From Viridibacterium sediminicola (GTDB lineage: Bacteria; Pseudomonadota; Gammaproteobacteria; Burkholderiales; Rhodocyclaceae): a stretch of DNA of 64,000 nucleotides. The notes under the pieces were generated by a model. The model worked only from the letters and a program-made list of their open reading frames with translations. It was not told where the DNA came from and did no database searches. The translations under genes were made by a program, and so were the position numbers. How positions within the stretch are numbered: the first letter of the stretch is position 1; the number at the start of each line of letters is the position of its first letter. This document shows positions 1-8,487 of this stretch, piece after piece. Location: positions 682,001 through 746,000 of the forward strand of contig NZ_JBDIVE010000001.1 in NCBI RefSeq assembly GCF_039631295.1, in the 5' to 3' direction.

Positions 1-1193
1 GGTTCAACGGCGTCGGCGCTGCTGGGCCACTCCCCCTCGCCGTTGGGCACATAGCTCACCAGTCGGCCCTGGTTGCCGTCGACCCGCATGGCGCCATCGC
101 GATGGAATATGTGGAAGGGGCAACGCGGCGCATTGACGGGAATCTGATGATGGTTGACGCCCAGGCGATAACGCTGCGCATCGCCGTAGCTGAACAGGCG
201 CGCCTGCAGCATCTTGTCGGGCGACAGACCGATTCCCGGCACCACGTTGGCAGGCGAAAAGGCGGCCTGCTCCACTTCGGCGAAGTAGTTCTCGGGATTG
301 CGGTTCAGCTCCAGCACACCGACTTCGTGCAGCGGATACTCCGCATGCGGCCACACCTTGGTCAGGTCGAAGGGGTTGAAGGCGCAGGACTGCGCCTGTG
401 CCTCGTCCATCAGCTGAACGCAAAGCCGCCAGCGCGGGTATTCGCCGCGCTCGATGGCGTCGAACAAGTCGCGCTGCGCGCTCTCGCGGTCCTTCGCCAC
501 GATGGCTTCGGCCTGGGCGTCGGACAGCCAGCGCACGCCTTGCTCGCTGCGCAGGGTGAATTTCACCCAGGTGCGCTGGCCCGCAGCATTGATCAGGCTG
601 AAGGTGTGACTGCCATAGCCATGCATGTGACGATAGCCATCCGGCAGCCCGCGGTCGCCCATCAGGATGGTCACCTGGTGCAATGCTTCCGGCATCAGAC
701 TCCAGAAATCCCAGGTCGTCTGGGCATTGCGCAGATTGCTGCGTGGGTCGCGCTTGACCGCGTGATTGAGGTCAGGAAAGCGCAAGGGGTCACGCATGAA
801 GAACACCGGCGTGTTATTGCCCACCAGATCCCAGTTGCCCTCGGGCGTGTAGAACTTGATGGCAAAGCCACGGATGTCCCGTTCCGCATCGGCCGCACCG
901 CGCTCGCCAGCCACGGTGGAGAAGCGCACGAAGACCTCCGTGCGCTGGCCGATTTGCGCGAACACCTTGGCCTTGCTGTAGGGACTGATGTCCTGGGTGA
1001 CGGTGAAGTGCCCCCAGGCACCGGAACCCTTGGCATGCATGCGGCGCTCGGGGATCACCTCGCGGTCAAAGTGAGCCAGCTTCTCCAGCAGCCAGATGTC
1101 CTGAAGAAGCGCCGGACCGCGCGGCCCAGCCGTCTGGATGTTGAGGTTGTCAGCCACCGGCGCACCGCTGGCGTGGGTCAGGCGCTTCTTCAT
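1..1193 (-). CDS. Monofunctional haem catalase (3' end outside window)
   Basis: This enzyme should dismute hydrogen peroxide to water and oxygen. The reading frame starts at ATG 1193 and is still open at the left edge, so about 397 N-terminal residues are seen. The catalytic His region reads RRMHAKGSGAWGHF, the distal Asn lies in VGNNTPVFFMRDP, and the proximal haem Tyr region reads RLFSYGDAQRYRLG; all are typical of clade 3 small-subunit catalases. No signal peptide is visible. It starts 5 bp after the stop of the upstream hydrolase gene, so the two are almost certainly co-transcribed. The C-terminus cannot be judged. Confidence 0.96.
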   Translation of the reverse strand, partial: MKKRLTHASGAPVADNLNIQTAGPRGPALLQDIWLLEKLAHFDREVIPERRMHAKGSGAWGHFTVTQDISPYSKAKVFAQIGQRTEVFVRFSTVAGERGAADAERDIRGFAIKFYTPEGNWDLVGNNTPVFFMRDPLRFPDLNHAVKRDPRSNLRNAQTTWDFWSLMPEALHQVTILMGDRGLPDGYRHMHGYGSHTFSLINAAGQRTWVKFTLRSEQGVRWLSDAQAEAIVAKDRESAQRDLFDAIERGEYPRWRLCVQLMDEAQAQSCAFNPFDLTKVWPHAEYPLHEVGVLELNRNPENYFAEVEQAAFSPANVVPGIGLSPDKMLQARLFSYGDAQRYRLGVNHHQIPVNAPRCPFHIFHRDGAMRVDGNQGRLVSYVPNGEGEWPSSADAVE

Positions 1194-1198
1194 GCTGC

Positions 1199-2203
1199 TT
1201 ACCCCTTGATGAAGGCCAGCAGGTCGGCGTTGAGCACGTCGGCGTTGACCGTCAGCATGCCGTGCGAGTAGCCCTTGTAGACCTTCAGCGTGCCCTTCTT
1301 GAGCAGCTTGACGGCCTTGAGCGCGGAGTTGGCAATCGGCACGATCTGGTCGTCGTCACCGTGCATCACCAGGGTGGGCACGTTGATGGCCTTGAGGTCC
1401 TCGGTCTGGTCGGTTTCCGAGAAGGCCTTGATGCCGTCGTAGTGGGCCTTGGCGCTGCCCATCATGCCCTGGCGCCACCAGTTGTTGATCACGCCCGGCA
1501 GGGGCGTCACACCCGGCCGGTTGAAGCCGAAGAAGGGGCCGGCGGGCACGTCCAGGAACATCTGCGCGCGATTTTCGGCCACCCCCTTGCGGAAGCCGTC
1601 GAAGACTTCGATGGGCAGATGGTCGGGATACGCCGCAGTCTTGGCCATGATGGGTGGCACCGCAGCCACCAGCACTGCCTTGGCCACGCGACCGGCGGGC
1701 TGGCCGTGCTTGGCGACATAACGCGCCACTTCGCCGCCGCCGGTGGAGTGGCCGATGTGCACGGCGTTCTTCAGATTCAGGTGCTCGACGACGGCAAAGG
1801 CATCGGCGGCGTAGTGGTCCATGTCATGACCATCGCTGACCTGGGCCGAACGGCCGTGGCCGCGGCGGTCGTGGGCGACGACGCGGAAACCGCGCTGCAC
1901 GAAGAACAGCATCTGCGCATCCCAGTCATCGCTGGACAGCGGCCAGCCGTGGTGAAACACGATGGGCTGGGCGTCCTTGGGGCCCCAGTCCTTGTAGAAG
2001 ATCGTCGTACCGTCCTTGGTGGTAATGGTGCTCATATGCATTCCTTCGTGTGACACAGCGTTGGAGGGAGTTGCAGCCTGCGCTTCGCCGAGGGTCGTCA
2101 GTGAAGCGCCTAGAGGCAGGATCAGCGAGGCGCCGATCCCGGTTCCGAGCGCGAGCAGCCGCCTGCGATCGGGGTCGGTGATATCGGTGGAGTCGGAGTT
2201 CAT
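1199..2203 (-). CDS. Alpha/beta hydrolase, non-haem chloroperoxidase/arylesterase family, Tat-type signal
   Basis: The protein has an alpha/beta-hydrolase fold with an oxyanion HGWPLS motif, nucleophile elbow GHSTGGGEV, a late Asp near VMHGDDDQIVP and a C-terminal His in YSHGML. The family typically shows esterase, lactonase and cofactor-free perhydrolase activity. The chosen ATG at 2203 gives an N-terminus with RRRLLALG followed by a hydrophobic stretch and AQA, which looks like a twin-arginine signal, so export is likely. The usual family start, MSTITTKDG, is an internal ATG near 2034 with GAAGGA upstream; a second cytosolic form is possible. It precedes the catalase by 5 bp, and the pairing suggests peroxide-related physiology. 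Confidence 0.9.
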   Translation of the reverse strand: MNSDSTDITDPDRRRLLALGTGIGASLILPLGASLTTLGEAQAATPSNAVSHEGMHMSTITTKDGTTIFYKDWGPKDAQPIVFHHGWPLSSDDWDAQMLFFVQRGFRVVAHDRRGHGRSAQVSDGHDMDHYAADAFAVVEHLNLKNAVHIGHSTGGGEVARYVAKHGQPAGRVAKAVLVAAVPPIMAKTAAYPDHLPIEVFDGFRKGVAENRAQMFLDVPAGPFFGFNRPGVTPLPGVINNWWRQGMMGSAKAHYDGIKAFSETDQTEDLKAINVPTLVMHGDDDQIVPIANSALKAVKLLKKGTLKVYKGYSHGMLTVNADVLNADLLAFIKG

Positions 2204-2428
2204 GGCGGGGCGATGGGCTGGTGATTGGTGAGCCAATCTTAGGTAGCCACCCCCTGGGCGGACAGCCACCTTAGGGTAGATTTGCATCTGTCTTTTGGGG
2301 TAGATGGGGGTAGATGACGCGCGCAAGCGAGCGGGCGAAATGCCAATGGGCATCGCACCGGTGCTTTATCTAGCGGTGCTTTCAAAGCAGGAGAATGAAG
2401 CGCAGAGCAGGACGCTCTGGCTGAACCC

Positions 2429-3061
2429 TCAGAGCTGGATCAGGCCCCGTTGCAGGGCGATGATGACGGCATGGGTACGGTCTCGCGCACTCAGCTTGGC
2501 GAGGGTGCTCTTCAAGCGTGCCTTGATGGTGTCCTCCGACACCGACAGCATGGCACCGGCCTCGCGGTTGGAATAGCCCTGGGCGATCAGGCGCAGCACA
2601 TCGACCTCGCGCTCGCTCAGCATCTCGTCGCCGGAGTGGTGCGCCAGAGCGACGGCCACTTCCGCAGGCACCCAGCGCCCCCCTGCATGCACGCTGCGCA
2701 CGGCATCCAGCAGTGATCCCCGCAGGCTGCTCTTGACCAGATAGCCTGCCGCGCCGGATTTGAGCGCACGCCACGCTTGTACATCGCCCTGGTAGGTCGT
2801 CAGCACCAGAATGCGCGCATCGCGCGAAGTCTTGCGGATCGCCTGGATGGCCTCGATCCCGTCCATGCCGGGCATTTGCAGGTCCATCAAGGTGACATCG
2901 GGCTGCAGCGCGCGAAAGCGCTCCACGGCCTCGACGCCATTCGCGGCCTCACCGACCACCACGATGTCGGTTTGGCTCTGCAGCACCGCCGCCACCCCTT
3001 CGCGCATGAGCGGGTGGTCATCGACAATGAGCAGGCGGATGGCGGAATGATTAGGAAGCAT
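2429..3061 (-). CDS. NarL/FixJ-family response regulator
   Basis: A 210-residue regulator with an N-terminal receiver (acidic pair D14-D15, phosphoacceptor D60 in LMDLQMPGMDG, conserved Lys in GYLVK) and a C-terminal LuxR-type helix-turn-helix (LSEREVDVLRLIAQGYSNRE). Start ATG 3061 was chosen because the receiver begins right after it; a longer open frame upstream has no conserved residues. It is transcribed divergently from the histidine kinase gene at 3298, so it is a probable alternative output of that kinase, beside the regulator at 5841. Confidence 0.92.
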   Translation of the reverse strand: MLPNHSAIRLLIVDDHPLMREGVAAVLQSQTDIVVVGEAANGVEAVERFRALQPDVTLMDLQMPGMDGIEAIQAIRKTSRDARILVLTTYQGDVQAWRALKSGAAGYLVKSSLRGSLLDAVRSVHAGGRWVPAEVAVALAHHSGDEMLSEREVDVLRLIAQGYSNREAGAMLSVSEDTIKARLKSTLAKLSARDRTHAVIIALQRGLIQL

Positions 3062-3297
3062 GACCTTGGAGCAATGAATGAATAGCGCGCGGCTATGAGC
3101 CTGCGCTGAACGCGTTGATACTAACTGATGAAGCAGACAATGTTGCAATATGCCGGCATAGCGCCTGAGGCGCGAGCGGAACGCGCAGCGCGGCCGCACT
3201 CAGTCGCACGGCCTTCTGCTCGCCGGATCTGCACGAGGCGTGCCGCAGCAGTCAGCACAGAGGCATACATGTCACATTTACTTGGAGTGGGTCTTCA

Positions 3298-5844
3298 TTG
3301 AAGCCGTACGATAAACCGGAGCACACGCCTCCCCTTGCCGACACCGCTGACACGCTGAAGCATGAGCTGGCACGCTGCCGCAGCGAGTTGGCGCAGGCCC
3401 GCGCCCAGGCCAAAGCCATGGCCGATGTGTTCATGCACTTGGCGGATGCCACCTTCATCGTCGAACGCGACGCCACCATCATCGACGCCAATCCTGCCGC
3501 CTGCGCCCTGCTCGGCTACAGCCGTGAAGCGCTGCTGCACATGTATCCGTGGGACTTCGTGATCAGCGCCTCACGTGAAGAGATCCTCACGCTGACGCAA
3601 GGCCTGCAGCCCGGCGAGGTCGCCACGGTGCAGCGCGTCTATCGGCGGCATGACCAGGAGCAACTGCTGATAGATCTGCGCCTGATCCGCTGCAATCTCG
3701 GCGGACGCGACCTGATCATGGTCTCATGTCGCGATGTCACCGCACGCGAGCGGGCATCCGAAGCCCTGAGCCGCAGCGAAAACCACCAGCGCCAACTGCT
3801 CGACTCGATTCCCGGCCTGGTCTGGAGTGCCAAGGCGACAGGCGAAGTGGAGTACCACAACAATCGCTGGACCGATTACACCGGCCTCACGGTCGAGCAG
3901 GCCAATGGCTGGGGCTGGCAGTCTGCGATCTATCCTGACGATCTGCCCAAACTCGTCAGCCAATGGCAAACACTACTGGCCACCGGCTCGGCTGGCGAGG
4001 GTGAAGCCCGTCTGCGCCGCCATGACGGCGTATATCGCTGGTACCTGTTCCGTGGTGTGCCGGTGCGCGACGATGCCGGCAAGCTGATCGGCTGGTTCGG
4101 CATGAACACCGACATCGAAGACCGCAAATGGGCGGAATCATTGCTTGCCGCCGAGAAGCGCGTACTGGAGATGATTGCGCAAGGCATGGCCTTATCCGAT
4201 GTATTTGCGGCGATATGCCTGGCCGCCGATGAGATGTCTGCGGACACTTGCTCCCTCATTCTGGATTTCGAGGCCGGCAGCCGCTCAGCACGCAGTGCCA
4301 TTGCACCGGGTTTCGGTCTCACGTCAGAAAGCGTGCCGCCACCGACCCACTGGCTGCCGCCGGATGCCCTGCTGCAGCACATATGTGACAGCAAGCTCCC
4401 GGTGGTCGTCGGCAAGCTGGCCCAAGCAGATCTGCAGGCTGATCAAGTCTGGCGCGAGCGCCTGCTGCAAAGCGGCTTTCAGGCATGCTGGCTGTCGCCG
4501 ATACTGTCTTCCGTGGGCACGGCCCTGGGCGCCTTTGTCATGTATTCGCGCCTGGCGGGCGAGCCAGGATTGCAGCACGGCAAGATGATTGAGCAGATCA
4601 CTCATCTGGCCGCCATCGCCATCGAGCGCCGATGCGCGGCCGAAGCACTGCGTGCCGCCGGACAGCTGGCACGCGGTCAGGTCGAAGCCCTGACGCACAC
4701 GGTGGACGCGCTGGCCATTGAGTCCGAGCCCGAAAGAATCGCCGAGCATGTGCTGCGCACCATCACCAGCCAGCTGGGCGCCTTGGGCTGCAGCCTGTGG
4801 CGGCGTGAGGAAGACAGCGGCCTGGTGGCCTTTGCCTTCGCTTTCGAGCACGGTCGCATCGTGATGCCCAGCGACCCCAAGGTAGGCCCGGTCAGCCCGG
4901 CCCTGCGCATTGAGGATGTCTGGCCCTGGCCCGAGGTGTTTCGCACCGGCAAGCCCTATCTGCTCGAAGACATTCGCGAGGACCTGAGATTCCCCTGGCG
5001 CGACCATGTCCTGGCCTTGGGAGTGATCTCCATTCTGATCGTGCCGATGTTGGTGGCTGGCGAGGTGGAAGGCGTCATTGGCATCCGCTTCTCGGCCAGA
5101 CGCACGTTCAGTACGGACGAAACGGATTTGGCCCAGGCGCTGGCCAATCTCGCCATGCTGGCCCTGCAACTGACCCGCTTGTCCGTGCAAAACCGCAGTG
5201 CGGCCGTGCTGGCCGAGCGTAACCGCATGGCACGCGACATCCACGATACCCTGGCCCAGGGCTTCACCGGCGTCATCGTGCAACTCGAAGCAGCCGCCGA
5301 TGCCAGCGCAAAGGCGCTCAACGACGAAGCCAAGGCCCACATGCTGAGAGCCGCCGAACTGGCCCGCGACAGCCTGAAAGAAGCCCGCCGATCCGTGCAG
5401 GCGCTGCGCCCACAAGCACTGCAAGACAAGACCCTGTGCGAGGCGCTGGGCAGTCTGGTGCATACGATGACGCAGGGCACCGCGCTCAAAGCCGTGTTTT
5501 CTGTCGAAGGCAAGCTCGCCAGCCTGCCTGCCGAATGGGAAGAGAATCTCCTGCGCATCGGCCAGGAAGTACTCACCAATACCTTACGCCACGCTCAGGC
5601 GCAGCAGTTCAGCGTGCAGCTTGCCTTTGCGCCGTCCGCGCTCAAACTGACGCTGCAGGACGACGGCAAGGGCTTCGACGCCCGCAGCAAACACGATGGT
5701 TTTGGCTTGCTGGGCATCCGCGAGCGCGTGACCGGCATGGGTGGTCAGGTGAGCATCCACAGCCAAGCAGGCGCCGGCACCACGATCCATGTCACCCTGC
5801 CTTATCTGGCAGCTGAACACTCCGCAGAACGGACACCGCAATGA
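3298..5844 (+). CDS. Soluble NarX-type sensor histidine kinase with two PAS and two GAF domains
   Basis: This 848-residue kinase has no clear transmembrane segment. Domains in order: a short coiled-coil start, PAS 1 (about 40-150), PAS 2 of the PAS_3 type (about 165-270, with GEARLRRHDGVYRWYLFRG), GAF 1 (about 285-440), GAF 2 (about 455-615), HisKA_3 with phospho-acceptor H649 in MARDIHDTLAQGF, and a HATPase with the N box near N761 and DDGKGF and GFGLLGIRERV motifs. The start is TTG 3298 with GGAG 10 nt upstream; no ATG lies before the PAS domain. It overlaps the next regulator by 4 bp (ATGA). The tandem PAS/GAF input suggests an intracellular redox or small-ligand signal. Confidence 0.93.
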   Translation: MKPYDKPEHTPPLADTADTLKHELARCRSELAQARAQAKAMADVFMHLADATFIVERDATIIDANPAACALLGYSREALLHMYPWDFVISASREEILTLTQGLQPGEVATVQRVYRRHDQEQLLIDLRLIRCNLGGRDLIMVSCRDVTARERASEALSRSENHQRQLLDSIPGLVWSAKATGEVEYHNNRWTDYTGLTVEQANGWGWQSAIYPDDLPKLVSQWQTLLATGSAGEGEARLRRHDGVYRWYLFRGVPVRDDAGKLIGWFGMNTDIEDRKWAESLLAAEKRVLEMIAQGMALSDVFAAICLAADEMSADTCSLILDFEAGSRSARSAIAPGFGLTSESVPPPTHWLPPDALLQHICDSKLPVVVGKLAQADLQADQVWRERLLQSGFQACWLSPILSSVGTALGAFVMYSRLAGEPGLQHGKMIEQITHLAAIAIERRCAAEALRAAGQLARGQVEALTHTVDALAIESEPERIAEHVLRTITSQLGALGCSLWRREEDSGLVAFAFAFEHGRIVMPSDPKVGPVSPALRIEDVWPWPEVFRTGKPYLLEDIREDLRFPWRDHVLALGVISILIVPMLVAGEVEGVIGIRFSARRTFSTDETDLAQALANLAMLALQLTRLSVQNRSAAVLAERNRMARDIHDTLAQGFTGVIVQLEAAADASAKALNDEAKAHMLRAAELARDSLKEARRSVQALRPQALQDKTLCEALGSLVHTMTQGTALKAVFSVEGKLASLPAEWEENLLRIGQEVLTNTLRHAQAQQFSVQLAFAPSALKLTLQDDGKGFDARSKHDGFGLLGIRERVTGMGGQVSIHSQAGAGTTIHVTLPYLAAEHSAERTPQ

Positions 5845-6536
5845 ATTCATCTGAAATGCCCGCCACCCGCCCAGCAGCGCAGCCGGAATTGATGCACGCC
5901 GCGCCAGGCGAGGCAAAGGCGAAAATCCGCGTCCTCATCGCCGATGATCATGTGACCGTGCGCGAGGGCCTGGTCGCGATGATCGGTCGCCAGCCGGATA
6001 TGGAAGTCGTTGCCGAAGCGGCCGACGGGCGCGCGGCGGTCAGCGCGTGGTTGGCGCATCAGCCCGATGTCTGCTTGCTCGATCTGCGCATGCCGATCCT
6101 CGATGGCGTCGCCACCATCGGCGAAATCCGCCAGCTCGCCCCGGCGGCACGCATCATCGTGCTCACCACCTTCGATACCGACAGCGATATCGCCAACGCC
6201 ATCAAGGCCGGTGCACGTGGCTATCTGCTGAAGGACTCGCAGCGCGAAGAGCTGCTCGACTGCATCCGCAGGGTCAATGGCGGCGAGACCTGCATTCCGC
6301 CCGCGCTGGTCGCCAAGCTTGCCGCCGGCATCAGCAACGAGGCACTGACGGGCCGCGAGCTGGACGTGCTGAGCCTGCTCGCGCGCGGCAAGAGCAACAA
6401 GGAGATCGGCGCCAACCTCTACATCAGCGAGACCACCGTCAAATCTCATCTGCGCAGCATTTTCACCAAGCTCAATGTACTGAGCCGCACCGAAGCCATC
6501 ACCGTGGCCAGCCGCCGTGGCCTGGTCAAAATCTAG
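5841..6536 (+). CDS. NarL/FixJ-family response regulator, kinase-coupled
   Basis: A 231-residue regulator with a variable 28-residue N-terminus, a receiver (D35-D36, phosphoacceptor D81 in LLDLRMP, Lys in GYLLK) and a LuxR-type helix-turn-helix (LTGRELDVLSLLARGKSNKE). Its ATG overlaps the TGA of the histidine kinase by 4 bp, so translation is coupled and this is the cognate partner. All phosphorylation residues are present. Confidence 0.94.
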   Translation: MNSSEMPATRPAAQPELMHAAPGEAKAKIRVLIADDHVTVREGLVAMIGRQPDMEVVAEAADGRAAVSAWLAHQPDVCLLDLRMPILDGVATIGEIRQLAPAARIIVLTTFDTDSDIANAIKAGARGYLLKDSQREELLDCIRRVNGGETCIPPALVAKLAAGISNEALTGRELDVLSLLARGKSNKEIGANLYISETTVKSHLRSIFTKLNVLSRTEAITVASRRGLVKI

Positions 6537-6679
6537 CTGAAGCGGCTGCCCGCCTCCTCCAAAAGGAGGAGGCCGCGCTCCACCCTTGGTAGCGCGCAAA
6601 ATCTGGTCGGCTGACTCATGGAAGGGATTGCTGCGAAGCGGCATGCTTGCGCCCATCCACTTTCGATGGAAGAGCAAAC

Positions 6680-7339
6680 ATGAGCCTCAGTTCGACTGAT
6701 AAAGGCCTGTTGACGCCGGAGAACTGCGCCCTCGTCCTCATCGATTTCCAGCACACGCTGCTGGCCTGCATGGGCGATGCCGAGCGCGAGGCATTGCTTG
6801 TCAATGTGCTGACCATCGCCAAGGCTGCACGCATCTTCAAGCTGCCGGTCATTCTCAGCGCGCTGGACTCGGGAGAGTTCAGCGGCCAGCTGATCCCCGA
6901 GCTGCGCGAGCTGTTCCCGCACCAGCCGGTCATCCGGCGCAGCAGCATGAACGCCTGGGATTGCCCGGAATTCGTAACCGCCGTGCGCAAGACCGGGCTC
7001 AGAAATGTCATTGCCGCAGCCGCCTGGAGCGAGAGCAGCCTGGTCTTTCCGGCGCTGCAGATGATGGAAGAGGGTTACTACCTCTACCTCGCCGAAGACG
7101 CCTCATTTGGCATCCGCCCTGCCTCGCATGCAATCGCCATCCGGCGCATGGCACAAGCGGGCGCTGTTTCACTGTCTGCCGTGCAGGTGCTGCTTGAGCT
7201 GCAGCGCGACTGGGCACGCAGCGAGCAAGCCGCGCAAGTCATCGATGTGATGCGCGCACACAGCAGAATTTTCACCCAACACGACAGCACTTCCCCACTG
7301 CAAAAAGCAAATCCGTCGCGGCAAACAGAATCTGTTTGA
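6680..7339 (+). CDS. YcaC-like isochorismatase-family protein, nucleophile Cys replaced by Ser
   Basis: The sequence follows the YcaC branch of the isochorismatase-like hydrolases: catalytic Asp D22 in LVLIDFQHT, the SMNAWDCPEF segment, and the block ending VFPALQMMEEGYYLYLAEDASFG and QVLLELQRDWA. Where the family has TEVCV with the nucleophilic Cys, this protein has SESSL, so residue 120 is Ser. It may therefore be catalytically altered or only a binding protein. ATG 6680 was chosen over an upstream frame because the domain starts right after it. The stop at 7337-7339 abuts the following regulator. Confidence 0.85.
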   Translation: MSLSSTDKGLLTPENCALVLIDFQHTLLACMGDAEREALLVNVLTIAKAARIFKLPVILSALDSGEFSGQLIPELRELFPHQPVIRRSSMNAWDCPEFVTAVRKTGLRNVIAAAAWSESSLVFPALQMMEEGYYLYLAEDASFGIRPASHAIAIRRMAQAGAVSLSAVQVLLELQRDWARSEQAAQVIDVMRAHSRIFTQHDSTSPLQKANPSRQTESV

Positions 7340-7377
7340 GCGTGATGAAACGGATCGAAAGACTCTGGAGAACCCCC

Positions 7378-8067
7378 ATGCAAAACCATCAACGCATCCG
7401 CATTCTGATTCAATATCACGACCCGCTGGTCGCCGCCGGGCTCAGCACCATTTTGCGCGAGCACGCCGATTTCGAACTTGTGGCAGAGACCGACCAGAGC
7501 AGCACCGCGCCCGACGTGCTGATCACCGGCTATGAGCACGGCCTTGCATGCATCACCGGCACTGCCAGCAGCGCCCTTCAAGTGAAGCCTTCTGGCGTGC
7601 TGATCCTGACGCGGCGCGATAGCGAATGGGAGATCAGGCACGCGCTCGAATGCGGCGCATGCGGCTACCTGACCCTGGGCTGTGCGCTGGACGAATTGGT
7701 CAGCGCAGTGCGCAGCCTGCATCGTGGCATACCGCATCTTGGCCAGATCGCCGCCCGCAAGATGGCCGACAGCATCGCCTGCGAACCGCTGACCGCACGG
7801 GAAATGGATGTACTGCGCTTGCTGGTGGAAGGCCATGCCAACAAAACAATTGCCAAGCACCTGGGCATCGCCGCAGGCACCGTCAAAGTCCACATGAAAA
7901 GCCTGTTCCACAAACTGGAAGCAACAAGCCGCACAGAAGTGGCCGCCGTCGCCGAACGGCGCGGCCTGCTGAGCCTGCCGCCCAGCCTTCCCGAACGCAG
8001 CGCTTTTCATCCCCAGTCTGCGCGGCGATACGCAGCCCCGGCAGCTTTCGAAACCTGCCAGATCTGA
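7378..8067 (+). CDS. LuxR-type regulator with a degenerate receiver domain
   Basis: The C-terminal half is a normal LuxR/NarL helix-turn-helix (LTAREMDVLRLLVEGHANKT). The N-terminal half aligns with a receiver but lacks its chemistry: the acidic pair is Y13-H14, the phospho-Asp position is G51 (PDVLITG), and the conserved Lys after GYL is Leu. It should not be phosphorylated in the usual way and may respond to a ligand or partner instead. ATG 7378 has a GGAG 8 nt upstream; starts at TTG 7336 or ATG 7345 would overlap the upstream gene. The close spacing suggests joint expression with the Cys-less YcaC-like protein. Confidence 0.85.
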   Translation: MQNHQRIRILIQYHDPLVAAGLSTILREHADFELVAETDQSSTAPDVLITGYEHGLACITGTASSALQVKPSGVLILTRRDSEWEIRHALECGACGYLTLGCALDELVSAVRSLHRGIPHLGQIAARKMADSIACEPLTAREMDVLRLLVEGHANKTIAKHLGIAAGTVKVHMKSLFHKLEATSRTEVAAVAERRGLLSLPPSLPERSAFHPQSARRYAAPAAFETCQI

Positions 8068-8255
8068 GCAGACGCCAAGGCCCATTCACCGCGCAAAAGC
8101 GCAGCCCCCTGTGCCCCGCGGAGCCAAGCACCACCGCCGCCCACCGCTTTGTGCTTGCGGACTTTGCCAACCCGCCTGAGAAAAGCCCCCACGCGTCGAA
8201 TGACGCGCCGATATGCAACGTATCACCCGCAGACATGCAATCTGCACTGCACGCA

Positions 8256-8467
8256 CAATCTCGGCGTTACCTTTTGCGCGCAAGGATGTCAGGCGACTAG
8301 AATGGTCGCTACCCGCAGGTCAAATCCTTGCCCGTCTGTCCGCACGATTGATGGGCTTATACAAGCAGACTGCCGACTTGCGTTGATAAATCAAAGTCTT
8401 GGGCGGATTTGGTCTGTCCGCACGATTAACCGTAGATGGACCTAGGGGTCCGTCTACTAACAGTTAG
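8256..8467 (+). repeat. 212-bp repeat, copy A (possible attI-like or leader sequence)
   Basis: This segment recurs in the same orientation at 27817-28027 with high identity over its right 135 bp and looser identity on the left. It contains a 16-bp perfect internal direct repeat starting GTCTGTCCGC at 8334 and 8412, and an 11-bp-stem hairpin (8432-8442 with 8447-8457). It ends in CTAACAGTTAG, where homology to copy B stops. The gene just downstream differs between copies. The stretch 8068-8255 to its left holds nothing I can identify. Its function is unknown; an integration site with a promoter is an inference. Confidence 0.85.
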
Positions 8468-8487
8468 GCTTATTACAAGGAGGATGC

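Noticed and set aside
4324..5463. Long minus-strand open frame inside the PAS/GAF kinase gene
   Set aside because: The plus-strand kinase has clear domains throughout this interval; the antisense product resembles nothing and lacks a ribosome-binding site.
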